Positions 46,250-54,400 of a stretch of 64,000 bases of DNA are shown here, in pieces. Position 1 is the first letter of the stretch, and each line of letters begins with the position of its first letter. The position numbers were made by a program, and so were the translations under genes. The stretch covers positions 1-64,000 of the forward strand of contig NZ_JAHBBD010000004.1 in NCBI RefSeq assembly GCF_019331775.1. Reading direction: 5' to 3'. The DNA is from Bifidobacterium phasiani (GTDB lineage: Bacteria > Actinomycetota > Actinomycetes > Actinomycetales > Bifidobacteriaceae). The notes beneath the pieces were generated by a model. That model saw only the letters and a list, made by a program, of their open reading frames with translations. It was not told where the DNA came from and searched no databases.

Positions 46250-47413
46250 TCATCGCAGCGCCAACGCGGGCTGCAGGGACGCGGCTTTGACGGCGGGGGC
46301 GAGGGAGCCCAACAGCGCGGTCGCGGCGGCCGCAGCGCAGGCCGCCAGCGCCGCCACGGCCGGATACGGCGGCATGTCGACAAGGCTGTCGTCCAGCATG
46401 GTGTTCGATACGACGGCGACCACCACTACGGACAGCAGCGTCGACGCGACGGCCACGATAAGGCTCAGCAGCACGGACGAGCCCACGACCAGCAGCATGA
46501 TGTCGAGCCGGGTCGCGCCGAGCGCGCGGCGGATCAGCAGCTCCCGCGCGCGTTGTTCGATGCCGGCGAGTCCGATATTGACCACGCCTATGCCGGCCAC
46601 CATCAGCAGCAACGCCGCGCAGGCCAGCGTGCCGAACTGCAGGAAGGCGATGACCTGTTCATAGGTCCCGGCGTTGTCGCTGCGCGTCCAGTCGGCGAGC
46701 CGCCCTCCCACCGTGTCGTGCACCAGGTCGTCGATGGCGCTGTGCAGGGTCTGCTCGTCGATGCCATCGGACGCCGGGTGGCAGTGCAGCGTCAGCTCGG
46801 TCGGATTCCACATCTGCGGGAAGAACTGTTCCATCGCCGCCGCATTCACGTACACCGCGGGCTCCCGAATGCCGTCGTCGACCACGCCCGCGACACGCAG
46901 GACAGCCTCGTGCGTGCCGCCATGGACGCCCAACGTGATGGAACCGTCGCCGGACACCATTGTCCGGGCCGCCGCGTTGACCACCGCCTCGGGGCCGGAC
47001 GGCTCCCCCTCCGCCGTCAGCCATCGCCCTCGTTCGCGCGCCATCGGGAAGACATCGCTCCACGAATCGGTCGTGATGACGATCGTGGCGTCGCCGGGGA
47101 CACCGCCCGCCAGTCGCACGACCAAGGCATCTACCCGGTAGCGCACGGCGAGATCCCCCGGGGCGAACGTGTCGGCCGCGTGACGCAGCGCGGTGTTTCG
47201 CTCCATGTCGGTCAACAGGGCGCCGTCGACCCGGGCGGTGTAGGTCGGCGCCCATCCCGACAGCCGCGCGTTGACCGCCTCGAGATAGTCACGGCCGATA
47301 GTGCCGATCACCACCGACGCGATCAGCGCCAGCACGCCGATTCCCATCGACAACGCCGTCAGCGTCGTGCGCAGTGGCGACACCCGCAAGTCGGCCACGA
47401 TCATGCGGAGCAT
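46250..47413 (-). CDS. MacB/FtsX-family ABC permease
   Basis: This 387-residue permease has the MacB topology: an N-terminal helix (LTALSMGIGVLALIASVVIG), a large extracytoplasmic domain of about 210 residues, then three helices near the C-terminus, with the motif RARELLIRRALGATRLDIMLL. The ATG at 47413 has GGGGGAGG 5 bp upstream and overlaps the ATPase gene by 13 bp. With the ATPase and adaptor upstream it makes a MacAB or YknXYZ-like complex, which use ATP to drive mechanotransmission and peptide or toxin export. Confidence 0.9.
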   Translation of the reverse strand: MLRMIVADLRVSPLRTTLTALSMGIGVLALIASVVIGTIGRDYLEAVNARLSGWAPTYTARVDGALLTDMERNTALRHAADTFAPGDLAVRYRVDALVVRLAGGVPGDATIVITTDSWSDVFPMARERGRWLTAEGEPSGPEAVVNAAARTMVSGDGSITLGVHGGTHEAVLRVAGVVDDGIREPAVYVNAAAMEQFFPQMWNPTELTLHCHPASDGIDEQTLHSAIDDLVHDTVGGRLADWTRSDNAGTYEQVIAFLQFGTLACAALLLMVAGIGVVNIGLAGIEQRARELLIRRALGATRLDIMLLVVGSSVLLSLIVAVASTLLSVVVVAVVSNTMLDDSLVDMPPYPAVAALAACAAAAATALLGSLAPAVKAASLQPALALR

Positions 47414-48162
47414 GACAGCCTCCCCCGCTCCATGACCAGCCGACGCTGGCAGCGTTCCGCCAATCGCACGTCATGGGTGACCAGCACCAATGTCACGCCA
47501 TCGGCGCGGACCCGGTCGAACAGCATGTCGGCGACCTCGTCGCCCGTCGAGGTGTCCAACGCTCCCGTGGGTTCGTCACAGATCAACATGTCGGGATTAT
47601 TGACCAGCGCACGGGCGATGGCCACGCGTTGCTGCTCCCCGCCCGACAACACGACCGGTCTGGCGTCGGCCTTGCCGTCCAGGCCGACGCCCGCCAGCGC
47701 ACGCAGCGCAAGTCTGCGCATCCGGCCGCGCGACAAACGGCGCCGGGAGTACTCCAACGGTATGGCGACGTTCTCCCATACGCGCAGATGAGCAATCAGA
47801 GAATAGTTCTGGAACACGAATCCGACGTGGTCGCACCGGAACCGGGACAACTCGGCATCCGACCACCGGTGCACGGGTCTGCCCTCATACAGCAGACGCC
47901 CGGAGAACCGCGTGTTCAGCAGACCGATGATCGATGCCAGACTCGTCTTGCCGGACCCGGACCGCCCCACGATCGCCGTCGACGAGCCTCGGCGCAGCGT
48001 CAGGGTCACGCCGTCCACGGTCGTCAGATCCGACCCGTCCGCCAGACGCACCGTCGCGGTCACCTCACGCATCGCCACGATGGGAACGGCGCCGTCATCG
48101 ACATCGGCACCGATGTCCCGCCCGGCGTCGCCGATGGTTCCGCCTTCGGCCACGCCGTTCAT
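47401..48162 (-). CDS. MacB/LolD-type ABC transporter ATPase
   Basis: This 253-residue ATPase has Walker A GRSGSGKT (66-73), Gln118 in FVFQNYSL, signature LSGGEQQR (172-179), and Walker B MLICDEP (192-198) with the downstream TGALDT motif typical of LolD/MacB ATPases. The residues before about 28 are a polar extension not usual for the family; an internal start at Met31 (MREVTA) is possible. Its ATG overlaps the adaptor stop as ATGA (48162-48159), and it is followed by the permease. Confidence 0.9.
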   Translation of the reverse strand: MNGVAEGGTIGDAGRDIGADVDDGAVPIVAMREVTATVRLADGSDLTTVDGVTLTLRRGSSTAIVGRSGSGKTSLASIIGLLNTRFSGRLLYEGRPVHRWSDAELSRFRCDHVGFVFQNYSLIAHLRVWENVAIPLEYSRRRLSRGRMRRLALRALAGVGLDGKADARPVVLSGGEQQRVAIARALVNNPDMLICDEPTGALDTSTGDEVADMLFDRVRADGVTLVLVTHDVRLAERCQRRLVMERGRLSCSA

Positions 48163-49115
48163 GACGCTTCGCCGCCGGCGATGAGGTTCGGCGCGACCGA
48201 CGACACCATATCCCCTTCCGCCAGCCCGTCCAGGATGATAATCGACGTGCCGTCCGAGGCACCGAGCGAGACATCGACGAGCACGTACCCATCGCCGTCC
48301 TTGCGCAGCACCTGCCCACGGCCGGCACGCCCCGCCACCGCGGACACGGGGAGCAGCAGCGCATCCTCCACGGCGGGAGCCGTCACCACCGTGACGACGC
48401 TCTGCCCGGAGGAGACCGCCGCGTCCTTGGGGAACAGGCATTGCACCACGGTCGCACCAGACGCATCGACGGCTCCCTCGGCCGCCGTACCATCCCCCGC
48501 GGGCACGACGGCCACGCAATCGGTCGGTCCCTGGCCTCCGGTCACCTGGAAGCGGCCGGACAATCCGCCCCGGGCGTCGCCGGTGCGCAGCAGCGCGGAC
48601 ACGTCGACCTGCGATGACATGCCGCCGTACCGCAGCAGCATCACCGGATACCCGACCGCCACGTCGTTGTCCGGCGCCAGCGATTCCACGACGCCGTCCG
48701 CCACAGCCGTCAGCGGCTCGCCGTCCACGGTTCCCAGAACGTCGCCGGCAGCGACGTATTCGCCGTCGGCGACGCCGCCGTGGAACATCCCATGACGGGG
48801 CGCAGCGATGGCGAAAGGCTGCGATACCAGCACCGTCGACGTGGACGACACCGTGGGGACGAGCCGGCCTCGGGACACCTCGATCGCCTCGGCGGGTTCG
48901 GTCGTCGCCACGCCGTCGGCAATGCCACCGTCGGGTCCGGAGGCACACCCGACGCACGCAAGCAGGCATGCCGGCGCAACCATGCACAGTAGCGACGTCA
49001 TCGTACCGCGCAGGCGCGCCGTCGCACGACGGAACATACGGCCCCGCCTCCGCGGTCGCGACGCATGGCCGGCGCGACGGGACGAAGGCGGCGAGCCACT
49101 GACCGGGACCCGCAT
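48159..49115 (-). CDS. Periplasmic-adaptor-like (MacA/YknX) membrane-anchored protein
   Basis: This protein of up to 318 residues has an N-terminal hydrophobic segment ending in LLACVGC, which looks like a lipobox and suggests lipid attachment. The rest shows the adaptor plan with lipoyl-like halves (GVADGEYVAAGDVLGTVDGEPLTAVADGVV), a short beta region, and a C-terminal GRGQVLRKDGDGYVLVDVSLGASDG. It lacks a long coiled-coil hairpin, so it is shorter than MacA. The ATG at 49115 gives a long basic N-terminus; Met27 (49037) may be the true start. It probably links the ABC complex to its substrate. Confidence 0.8.
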   Translation of the reverse strand: MRVPVSGSPPSSRRAGHASRPRRRGRMFRRATARLRGTMTSLLCMVAPACLLACVGCASGPDGGIADGVATTEPAEAIEVSRGRLVPTVSSTSTVLVSQPFAIAAPRHGMFHGGVADGEYVAAGDVLGTVDGEPLTAVADGVVESLAPDNDVAVGYPVMLLRYGGMSSQVDVSALLRTGDARGGLSGRFQVTGGQGPTDCVAVVPAGDGTAAEGAVDASGATVVQCLFPKDAAVSSGQSVVTVVTAPAVEDALLLPVSAVAGRAGRGQVLRKDGDGYVLVDVSLGASDGTSIIILDGLAEGDMVSSVAPNLIAGGEAS

Positions 49116-49116
49116 G

Positions 49117-49608
49117 TCACAGTCCGTTCACCTGGCGATACCAGCGGCAATCGGTGTCGTATTGCTCACGCATCACCGAGGTGTCGCCCAGCGCCGACTT
49201 ATCGATGACCTCACGTTCAAACCCGTGTTCGGGATCCTCGAAATACGTGGCGAACCATGTGGTGTCCACGACTTGTCTGAGCGCTTCCACCGACTCGTAG
49301 GCGGCATCCGGGTCGGTGGGCATGGTCTCGAGGACGTGACGCTCGACCGAGCACATCCAGTAGAAGTAGGCCTGCCCCTCGCCCCAGCCATGCTGGTAAA
49401 GGTCGCTGCCGCCTTCGCCCATGTCCGCAGGGAACTCGTCGCCTCCCATCAGCGGGAACGGGAAATCGGCGACTGTGGCCTGATACTCGGCGTTGGCGTC
49501 ATCCCAGTCCATGAACTCGTCCGCCCCCTGCGATGCCGCCCCGCATCCGGCAAGCAGCGTGGCACACGCCACAACGGCGATACCCGCTCGCACCATCCTG
49601 TAATCCAT
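49117..49608 (-). CDS. Small lipoprotein, unknown
   Basis: This 163-residue protein has a lipobox: MVRAGIAVVACATLLAGC, then a mature acidic, aromatic-rich domain (FPFPLMGGDEFPADMGEGG, HGWGEGQAYFYWMCSVERHVLE, CRWYRQVNGL). It has no recognised family. AAGGGAGATATTC precedes the ATG at 49608. It lies between the second secreted-protein gene and the adaptor, one base from the latter's start, so it is part of the transporter operon. It could be an immunity or substrate-binding lipoprotein. Confidence 0.75.
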   Translation of the reverse strand: MDYRMVRAGIAVVACATLLAGCGAASQGADEFMDWDDANAEYQATVADFPFPLMGGDEFPADMGEGGSDLYQHGWGEGQAYFYWMCSVERHVLETMPTDPDAAYESVEALRQVVDTTWFATYFEDPEHGFEREVIDKSALGDTSVMREQYDTDCRWYRQVNGL

Positions 49609-49697
49609 GAATATCTCCCTTCGTAAACGACCGACGACGGCCCGCCTTGTAAGCTAGCGTCGTCGGCGTTCAGAGAGTTTCCTCATCCAATCTCATG

Positions 49698-49729
49698 CGT
49701 AGCCCGCTTCGCTATCGAAACGGGCTACG
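49698..49729 (-). terminator. Hairpin between secreted-protein gene 2 and the lipoprotein gene
   Basis: CGTAGCCCG (49698-49706) pairs with 49721-49729, and the inner TTCG/CGAA adds four more pairs across one mismatch. It lacks a T-run. It lies 37 bp after the stop of the secreted-protein gene, the same layout as the hairpin at 43115-43154. Confidence 0.65.
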
Positions 49730-49766
49730 ATAACATATGAACGACCAAGCATTCACATACGTCGGA

Positions 49767-50153
49767 TTACAGGACCATTTTTCCTTCCCACTTGTTATCC
49801 GCGCCGCTTCGGGGACCCATCCTGCCGTTGAGGGCGTAGCTTCCAGTTGAGCCAAGCCCCCAGACCTTCCTCACGTTGATTTCAGACGCTTTGAACTGAA
49901 TGGTAGGAGTCTGCTGCACGTCATCCGTGCCACGAAGTCCGAACTGGCTGTATGTTTCAACGTTGTCCGATAACGTCATACTCATCTCTCCCGAAGTATG
50001 CCAACGGAACGTTGAATACTGCACCAAGTAACCTCCAGTATTCAGATAGCCGGATACATTGTATTGTGCAGCCTGAGCGGATATCGGCATGACCATCGCG
50101 ATGGCACAAACGCCGACAACGCATGCAAGCATCCGACGAACTTTGTTCCCCAT
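49767..50153 (-). CDS. Second small secreted protein, unknown
   Basis: This 128-residue protein has a signal peptide (MGNKVRRMLACVVGVCAIAMVMPISAQA, cleavage before AQYNVSG). The mature part of about 100 residues is polar, glycine- and serine-rich and probably beta-structured, with VQYSTFRWHTSGEMSMTL and a charged end RSGADNKWEGKMVL. Cysteines occur only in the signal peptide. It is not clearly homologous to the protein at 43174, but is alike in size, export and position at the head of a transporter operon. AGGAG lies 6 bp upstream of ATG 50153. Confidence 0.75.
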   Translation of the reverse strand: MGNKVRRMLACVVGVCAIAMVMPISAQAAQYNVSGYLNTGGYLVQYSTFRWHTSGEMSMTLSDNVETYSQFGLRGTDDVQQTPTIQFKASEINVRKVWGLGSTGSYALNGRMGPRSGADNKWEGKMVL

Positions 50154-50174
50154 TGTTGTTCTCCTCATCGATAA

Positions 50175-50369
50175 CTAAAACAATGTAGTTGATATGCCGG
50201 CATAATTTACCTTAGAAGACGGGACCTCGCTACTCCACACTGCGTCAAGCATCTCATGACACAACGCGGCGGGCAGCGTCGTATATGTCGACATACAGCG
50301 CATCCGGTATATCCGCGGACCGACAATACATGTGTCACAGTCGCGAGCTTCATCGTCGTAGCAGGTCAT
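50175..50369 (-). CDS. Short open frame coupled to the LuxR fragment
   Basis: This is a 64-residue frame whose ATG overlaps the stop of the LuxR-type fragment as ATGA (50369-50366), just as the module 2 kinase overlaps its regulator. The sequence has no membrane segment and no family I recognise. It might be what remains of a kinase gene after deletion, or simply be non-coding. Confidence 0.3.
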   Translation of the reverse strand: MTCYDDEARDCDTCIVGPRIYRMRCMSTYTTLPAALCHEMLDAVWSSEVPSSKVNYAGISTTLF

Positions 50370-50620
50370 AGTTCTCCACAGATTCTGATCGATTCCACAC
50401 AGTTAGGTGCACCAAGCTCCTTCGTAACGCGATGCATATGGGTGGACACCGGGTTGACGATGATATCCAATCGACAAACGATGTCCCTGATAGCGGTGTC
50501 ACCGTCTGTATAACCTCGCACAATTTGCCACTCCCACACGTTCAACCGGACCACCGTTTTCTCTAGATGGCCCACGAAAAACGCCGCCAGCACGCGATGC
50601 GGCTGCTTCGCAATTAACAT
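50366..50620 (-). pseudogene. LuxR-type helix-turn-helix fragment of a response regulator
   Basis: This is an 84-residue frame. Residues from about 24 on align with the LuxR/GerE DNA-binding domain of the module 2 regulator (VVRLNVWEWQIVRGYTDGDTAIRDIV, then VSTHMHRVTKELGAPNCVESI). No receiver domain is found upstream. It lies on the same strand as, and 213 bp upstream of, the second secreted-protein gene. I interpret it as the remnant of a third response regulator that once controlled this operon; an active stand-alone DNA-binding protein is possible. Confidence 0.6.
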
Positions 50621-50807
50621 ACTGACATGGGTGCTTCACGACCTTGGCGAGATGATCCTCGCCATCGCGAACGGGGTCGCATCCATACCAACTCTCTCTC
50701 CATCGCGCACATCCCCGTTATGCCATGCAAGAGACCACAACACAATATAATTCCGCCAAACCCCACCGTCCCGCTGTCGACGGCAACGGTTGCCCCTCAG
50801 CAACGGT

Positions 50808-51350
50808 TCACTGCCCTGCACTTCCCGCGACAAAGCCGAGGACGGTTTTCGGATTCCGGCAGTCGCATCGCACCGACTCTCCCGAGGAGCAAACGATCAA
50901 CACGCCGGGAATCGGCCCGCGTATGGCTCGGATCGCCACAACGCTCGACAGCGGGATCGCAACCGACCGACGAAGAAACGGGTTCCAACGCATTCCGTGC
51001 CATTCGACGCGATCGGCATAGACGGTCAGGCATGCATGCATGGCGCAGTACAACCGTACGAGCAACGATGCCGCGACGATGGCCAGCAGCGCGGCGCATG
51101 ACCAGAGCATCGCCCTGGTTCCGATGCCGAATCTTGCGACGTTGCGAATCTCGCCCTGATTGACGTATCCCTGCGTGCCGTCGGCGAATGTCGTGAGATA
51201 GGTTTCGCCGGTCTGCACATAGATATCCCATCGGGACAGCGACACCGCCACCAGCAGCGCCGACAACATCGCTGCCGCCACGATCGCGCCGGCCATGATC
51301 ACACACGCCGATGCGCGGATTCCCCGTGAATGGTAGAGCACTTGCGTCAT
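50808..51350 (-). CDS. Membrane protein with a PH-like C-terminal domain
   Basis: This 180-residue protein has two hydrophobic segments (VIMAGAIVAAAMLSALLVAV and LWSCAALLAIVAASLLVRL) followed by LTVYADRVEWHGMRWNPFLRRSVAIPLSSVVAIRA, which fits bacterial PH (bPH) domains found in small envelope proteins. ATG 51350 follows GAGGTCACG. It lies between the regulator fragment and lhr. It may belong to the accessory region, but neighbours give no function. Confidence 0.6.
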   Translation of the reverse strand: MTQVLYHSRGIRASACVIMAGAIVAAAMLSALLVAVSLSRWDIYVQTGETYLTTFADGTQGYVNQGEIRNVARFGIGTRAMLWSCAALLAIVAASLLVRLYCAMHACLTVYADRVEWHGMRWNPFLRRSVAIPLSSVVAIRAIRGPIPGVLIVCSSGESVRCDCRNPKTVLGFVAGSAGQ

Positions 51351-51469
51351 CGTGACCTCGCCGTGTCGACATAGATATGACGAGCGCCATGATGCGCATA
51401 TGCCGCACTGCATGCAAGCCGCTGTCAAGGTTCGTTGTCATGACGGCGACCGCTGCCGCGCCTTCCGCG

Positions 51470-54400
51470 CTACCGGTACAGCTTCATGCCCTGAGGGCAA
51501 GGGGTGAAGCCGGCGGCGTGCATGATGCGGGCGCGCTCCGACCGGGCGGTCAGCGGTTCGCCGTCGATGTCGGCGAAGGTGACGGCGCCGAAGTCACGGC
51601 TCTGCAGCGCATAGGCGAGTTCGGCGAACGCGCGGCGCAGCACGTCGGCGTCATCGACGAACGTGACGAGGTGGCGGCCCTTCACCGCGGCGTAGACGAC
51701 CGGCGCGCCGCCGTCGAACACCACCAGCGAGCCGGCGCGGCGCGCCGGTTTGACCGTCTGCGCGTCCTCGCCGCGCGTCGAGGGCTCCGGCCAGGGCACG
51801 GCGGCGCCGGTCAGGTCGGCCGGGTCGGTCACATCCACGGCCACGCATGACCGGCCATGCTCCTCGCCCTGGCGGCGCAGCTGGTCCACGGTGTCGCGCC
51901 GGGCGAACTGCGCGGCGCCGAAGCCGCGCACGAACATGCCGCGCACCAGCGTGCCGTGTTCCTCCATGCGCCGCAGCACCGGGTACAACGCGGAGAACCC
52001 GCCGGGGATCTCCTCGGCGTCAATCAGCGGCGCCGCGATGATGCCGTAGCGGTCGAGCAGCGCCTCGATCCGGGCCAGCGACCGCTGCTCGTTCGTGGCC
52101 GTCGTGGACGGCACCGCCGACCACAGGCCCTGCATGCCGGCGGGCGTCGGCGCGGCGACGCGGACGCGACGGCGCATGCGCCCCACGGACACGCTGCGCG
52201 TTCTGCGCGCGGAGGTCGCCGCGGTCATCGCGCGAATCGGCGCGAACGAGCTGTTGGTCACCCGTCCCTGCCAGACCAGCGACCACAACGCCTCCTCGAA
52301 CTGGTCGGACGACCAGGCCCGCTGCACGATCTCGCCGGTCTGCGGGTCGACCGTCTCCTCGCCGGCGCTCCAGGCGGCGCGGGTCAGGTCGGCCAGCCGT
52401 TCCGCGCGGAACGCGCCGCCCGCCGACAACACGCGCATCACGGCCTCCGGCAGGGTCGGCATGTCGCCGTCCGGCGCGTTCGCCTCGTCCGGTGTACTTG
52501 CCCCGCCCGGTATCACGGTGCCGGGTGCGGGGAGCAGTTCCGAATCGGCCGGGTGGAAGGCGATGCGCCCCGGTTCCCTGGCCTTGGTGTCGGCGGTCTT
52601 CGAGCCCACCCACACCACGTCGCCGGAGGCGAGCAGCTCGTCCAGCATCGCAGGGTGGTAGCCGCGCACGCGCGCCGGGAACACCGACCGTTCCCAGACC
52701 TGCGCGGGCAGGGCCACGCCCTCGAGCTGCTCGATGACGCGCATCAGCCCGTCGGGGCCGTCGTGCCGTTCGCCGCCGACCGGGCCGACGCCCTGCCTGT
52801 CGAGCAGCATCGCCTGGTATGCGGACGGCTCGACGGGCCTGACGGCCTGGCGCGCCTTCCTGAGCGAGCGCGAGCGGATGCGCCGGAACACGTCGCGATG
52901 CAGATACTGCACGACGCCGTCGGCCGCCTCGCCGACGAACGTGCCGGCCAGCACCTCGCCCCGGGTCTTGAGCCGGTCGAGCTCGTGCACGGCGCCGGCC
53001 GCGTCGATGCCGAGGTCGGCGATCATCGCGTCGGCGGTGAACGGGCCGTGCGTCTTGGCGTAGCGGGCCACGCGCCCGGCGACATCGTGCGCGTCCAGCT
53101 CGTTCCAGAACGTACGGTCGCCCAGCTCGCGCTCGACCTCGCGGATCACGCCGGGGTCGAGCACGGTGGACATGTCGGTGGTGCCGAGCAGCCGCTCCAG
53201 GGCGTCGAAGTCCAACGACAGCAGCGAGGCGCTGCGTTCGGCCTGCGGCTGGTCGTACTGGTACATGACCTGCCCCACGTAGCCGAACAGCAGGTTCTCG
53301 GCGAACGGCGACGGGTCGCGCGTCTCCACGTCGACCAGCCCGATCGTGCCGTCCCGCAGGCCGGCCATGACCCGGCGCAGCGCCGTCATGTCGTAGACGT
53401 CCTGCAGGCACTCGCGCGTGGTCTCCAGGATCAGCGGGAAGTTGCGCCGCGTCCGCGCGGCGTTGAGCAGTTGGGCGGCGCGCAGGCGCTGCTGCCACAG
53501 CGGCACGCGCCTTCCGGGTGTGGCGCGCGGCAGATACAGCGAGCGCGCCGCGCATTCGCGGAACCGCGAGGCGAACAGTACCGACTCCCCCACCTGCTCG
53601 GCCACCTCGCGGTTCACGTCGTCCGGGTCGAACAGGAACAGGTCGGCGGCCGGGATGCGCCCGTCGCCCTGCGGCAGGCGCACGATGATGCCGTCGTCCG
53701 CGGCGTACACCTGCCCGTCGTAGCCGTAGCGCTGCTTGATGCGGTTGCTGACGATCATCGCCCACGGCTCGTGCACGCGGCGGCCATAGGGCGAATGCAG
53801 CACGACGCGCCAGTCGCCCTCCTCGTCGGGACAGCGTTCGACGACCAGGTTCCGGTCGCTCGGCACCGTGCCGGTCGCGGCACGCTGCTCGTGCAGCAGA
53901 CGGGCCAGGTTGTCGACGGCGTTGTCGTCCAGGCCGTCGTCGCGCAGCCGCGCCAGCGCGGCCGGCGTGAACCGGGGTCCGGCCGGCCCGGCGTCCGCCC
54001 CGCTGCCCGACGCGCCGCCGCCATCGGGCCCGCCGTCGACCAGTTCCACGGACAGCTCACGGACGAACCGCCCCTGCATTGCGCCGAAACCGGCGTCGCG
54101 GCCATTGCCCTCGCCATGCCAGAACGGCAGGCGCGCCGTACGGCCAGGAGCCGGCGTGACCATGACGCGGTCGCGGGTGATCTCCTGGATCTGCCAGGTC
54201 GAGGTACCGAGCGTGATGACGTCGCCGACGCGGGACTCGTACACCATCTCCTCGTCCAGCTCGCCGACCCGGCGGGGTCCGGGCCCGGCGTCCGACTCGG
54301 GCAGGACCACGGTGTACAGGCCGCGGTCGGGGATCGTGCCGCCCGAGGTGACGGCGAGACGCTGCGCGCCGGGGCGCGCGGAGACGACGTCGTCGTCGCG

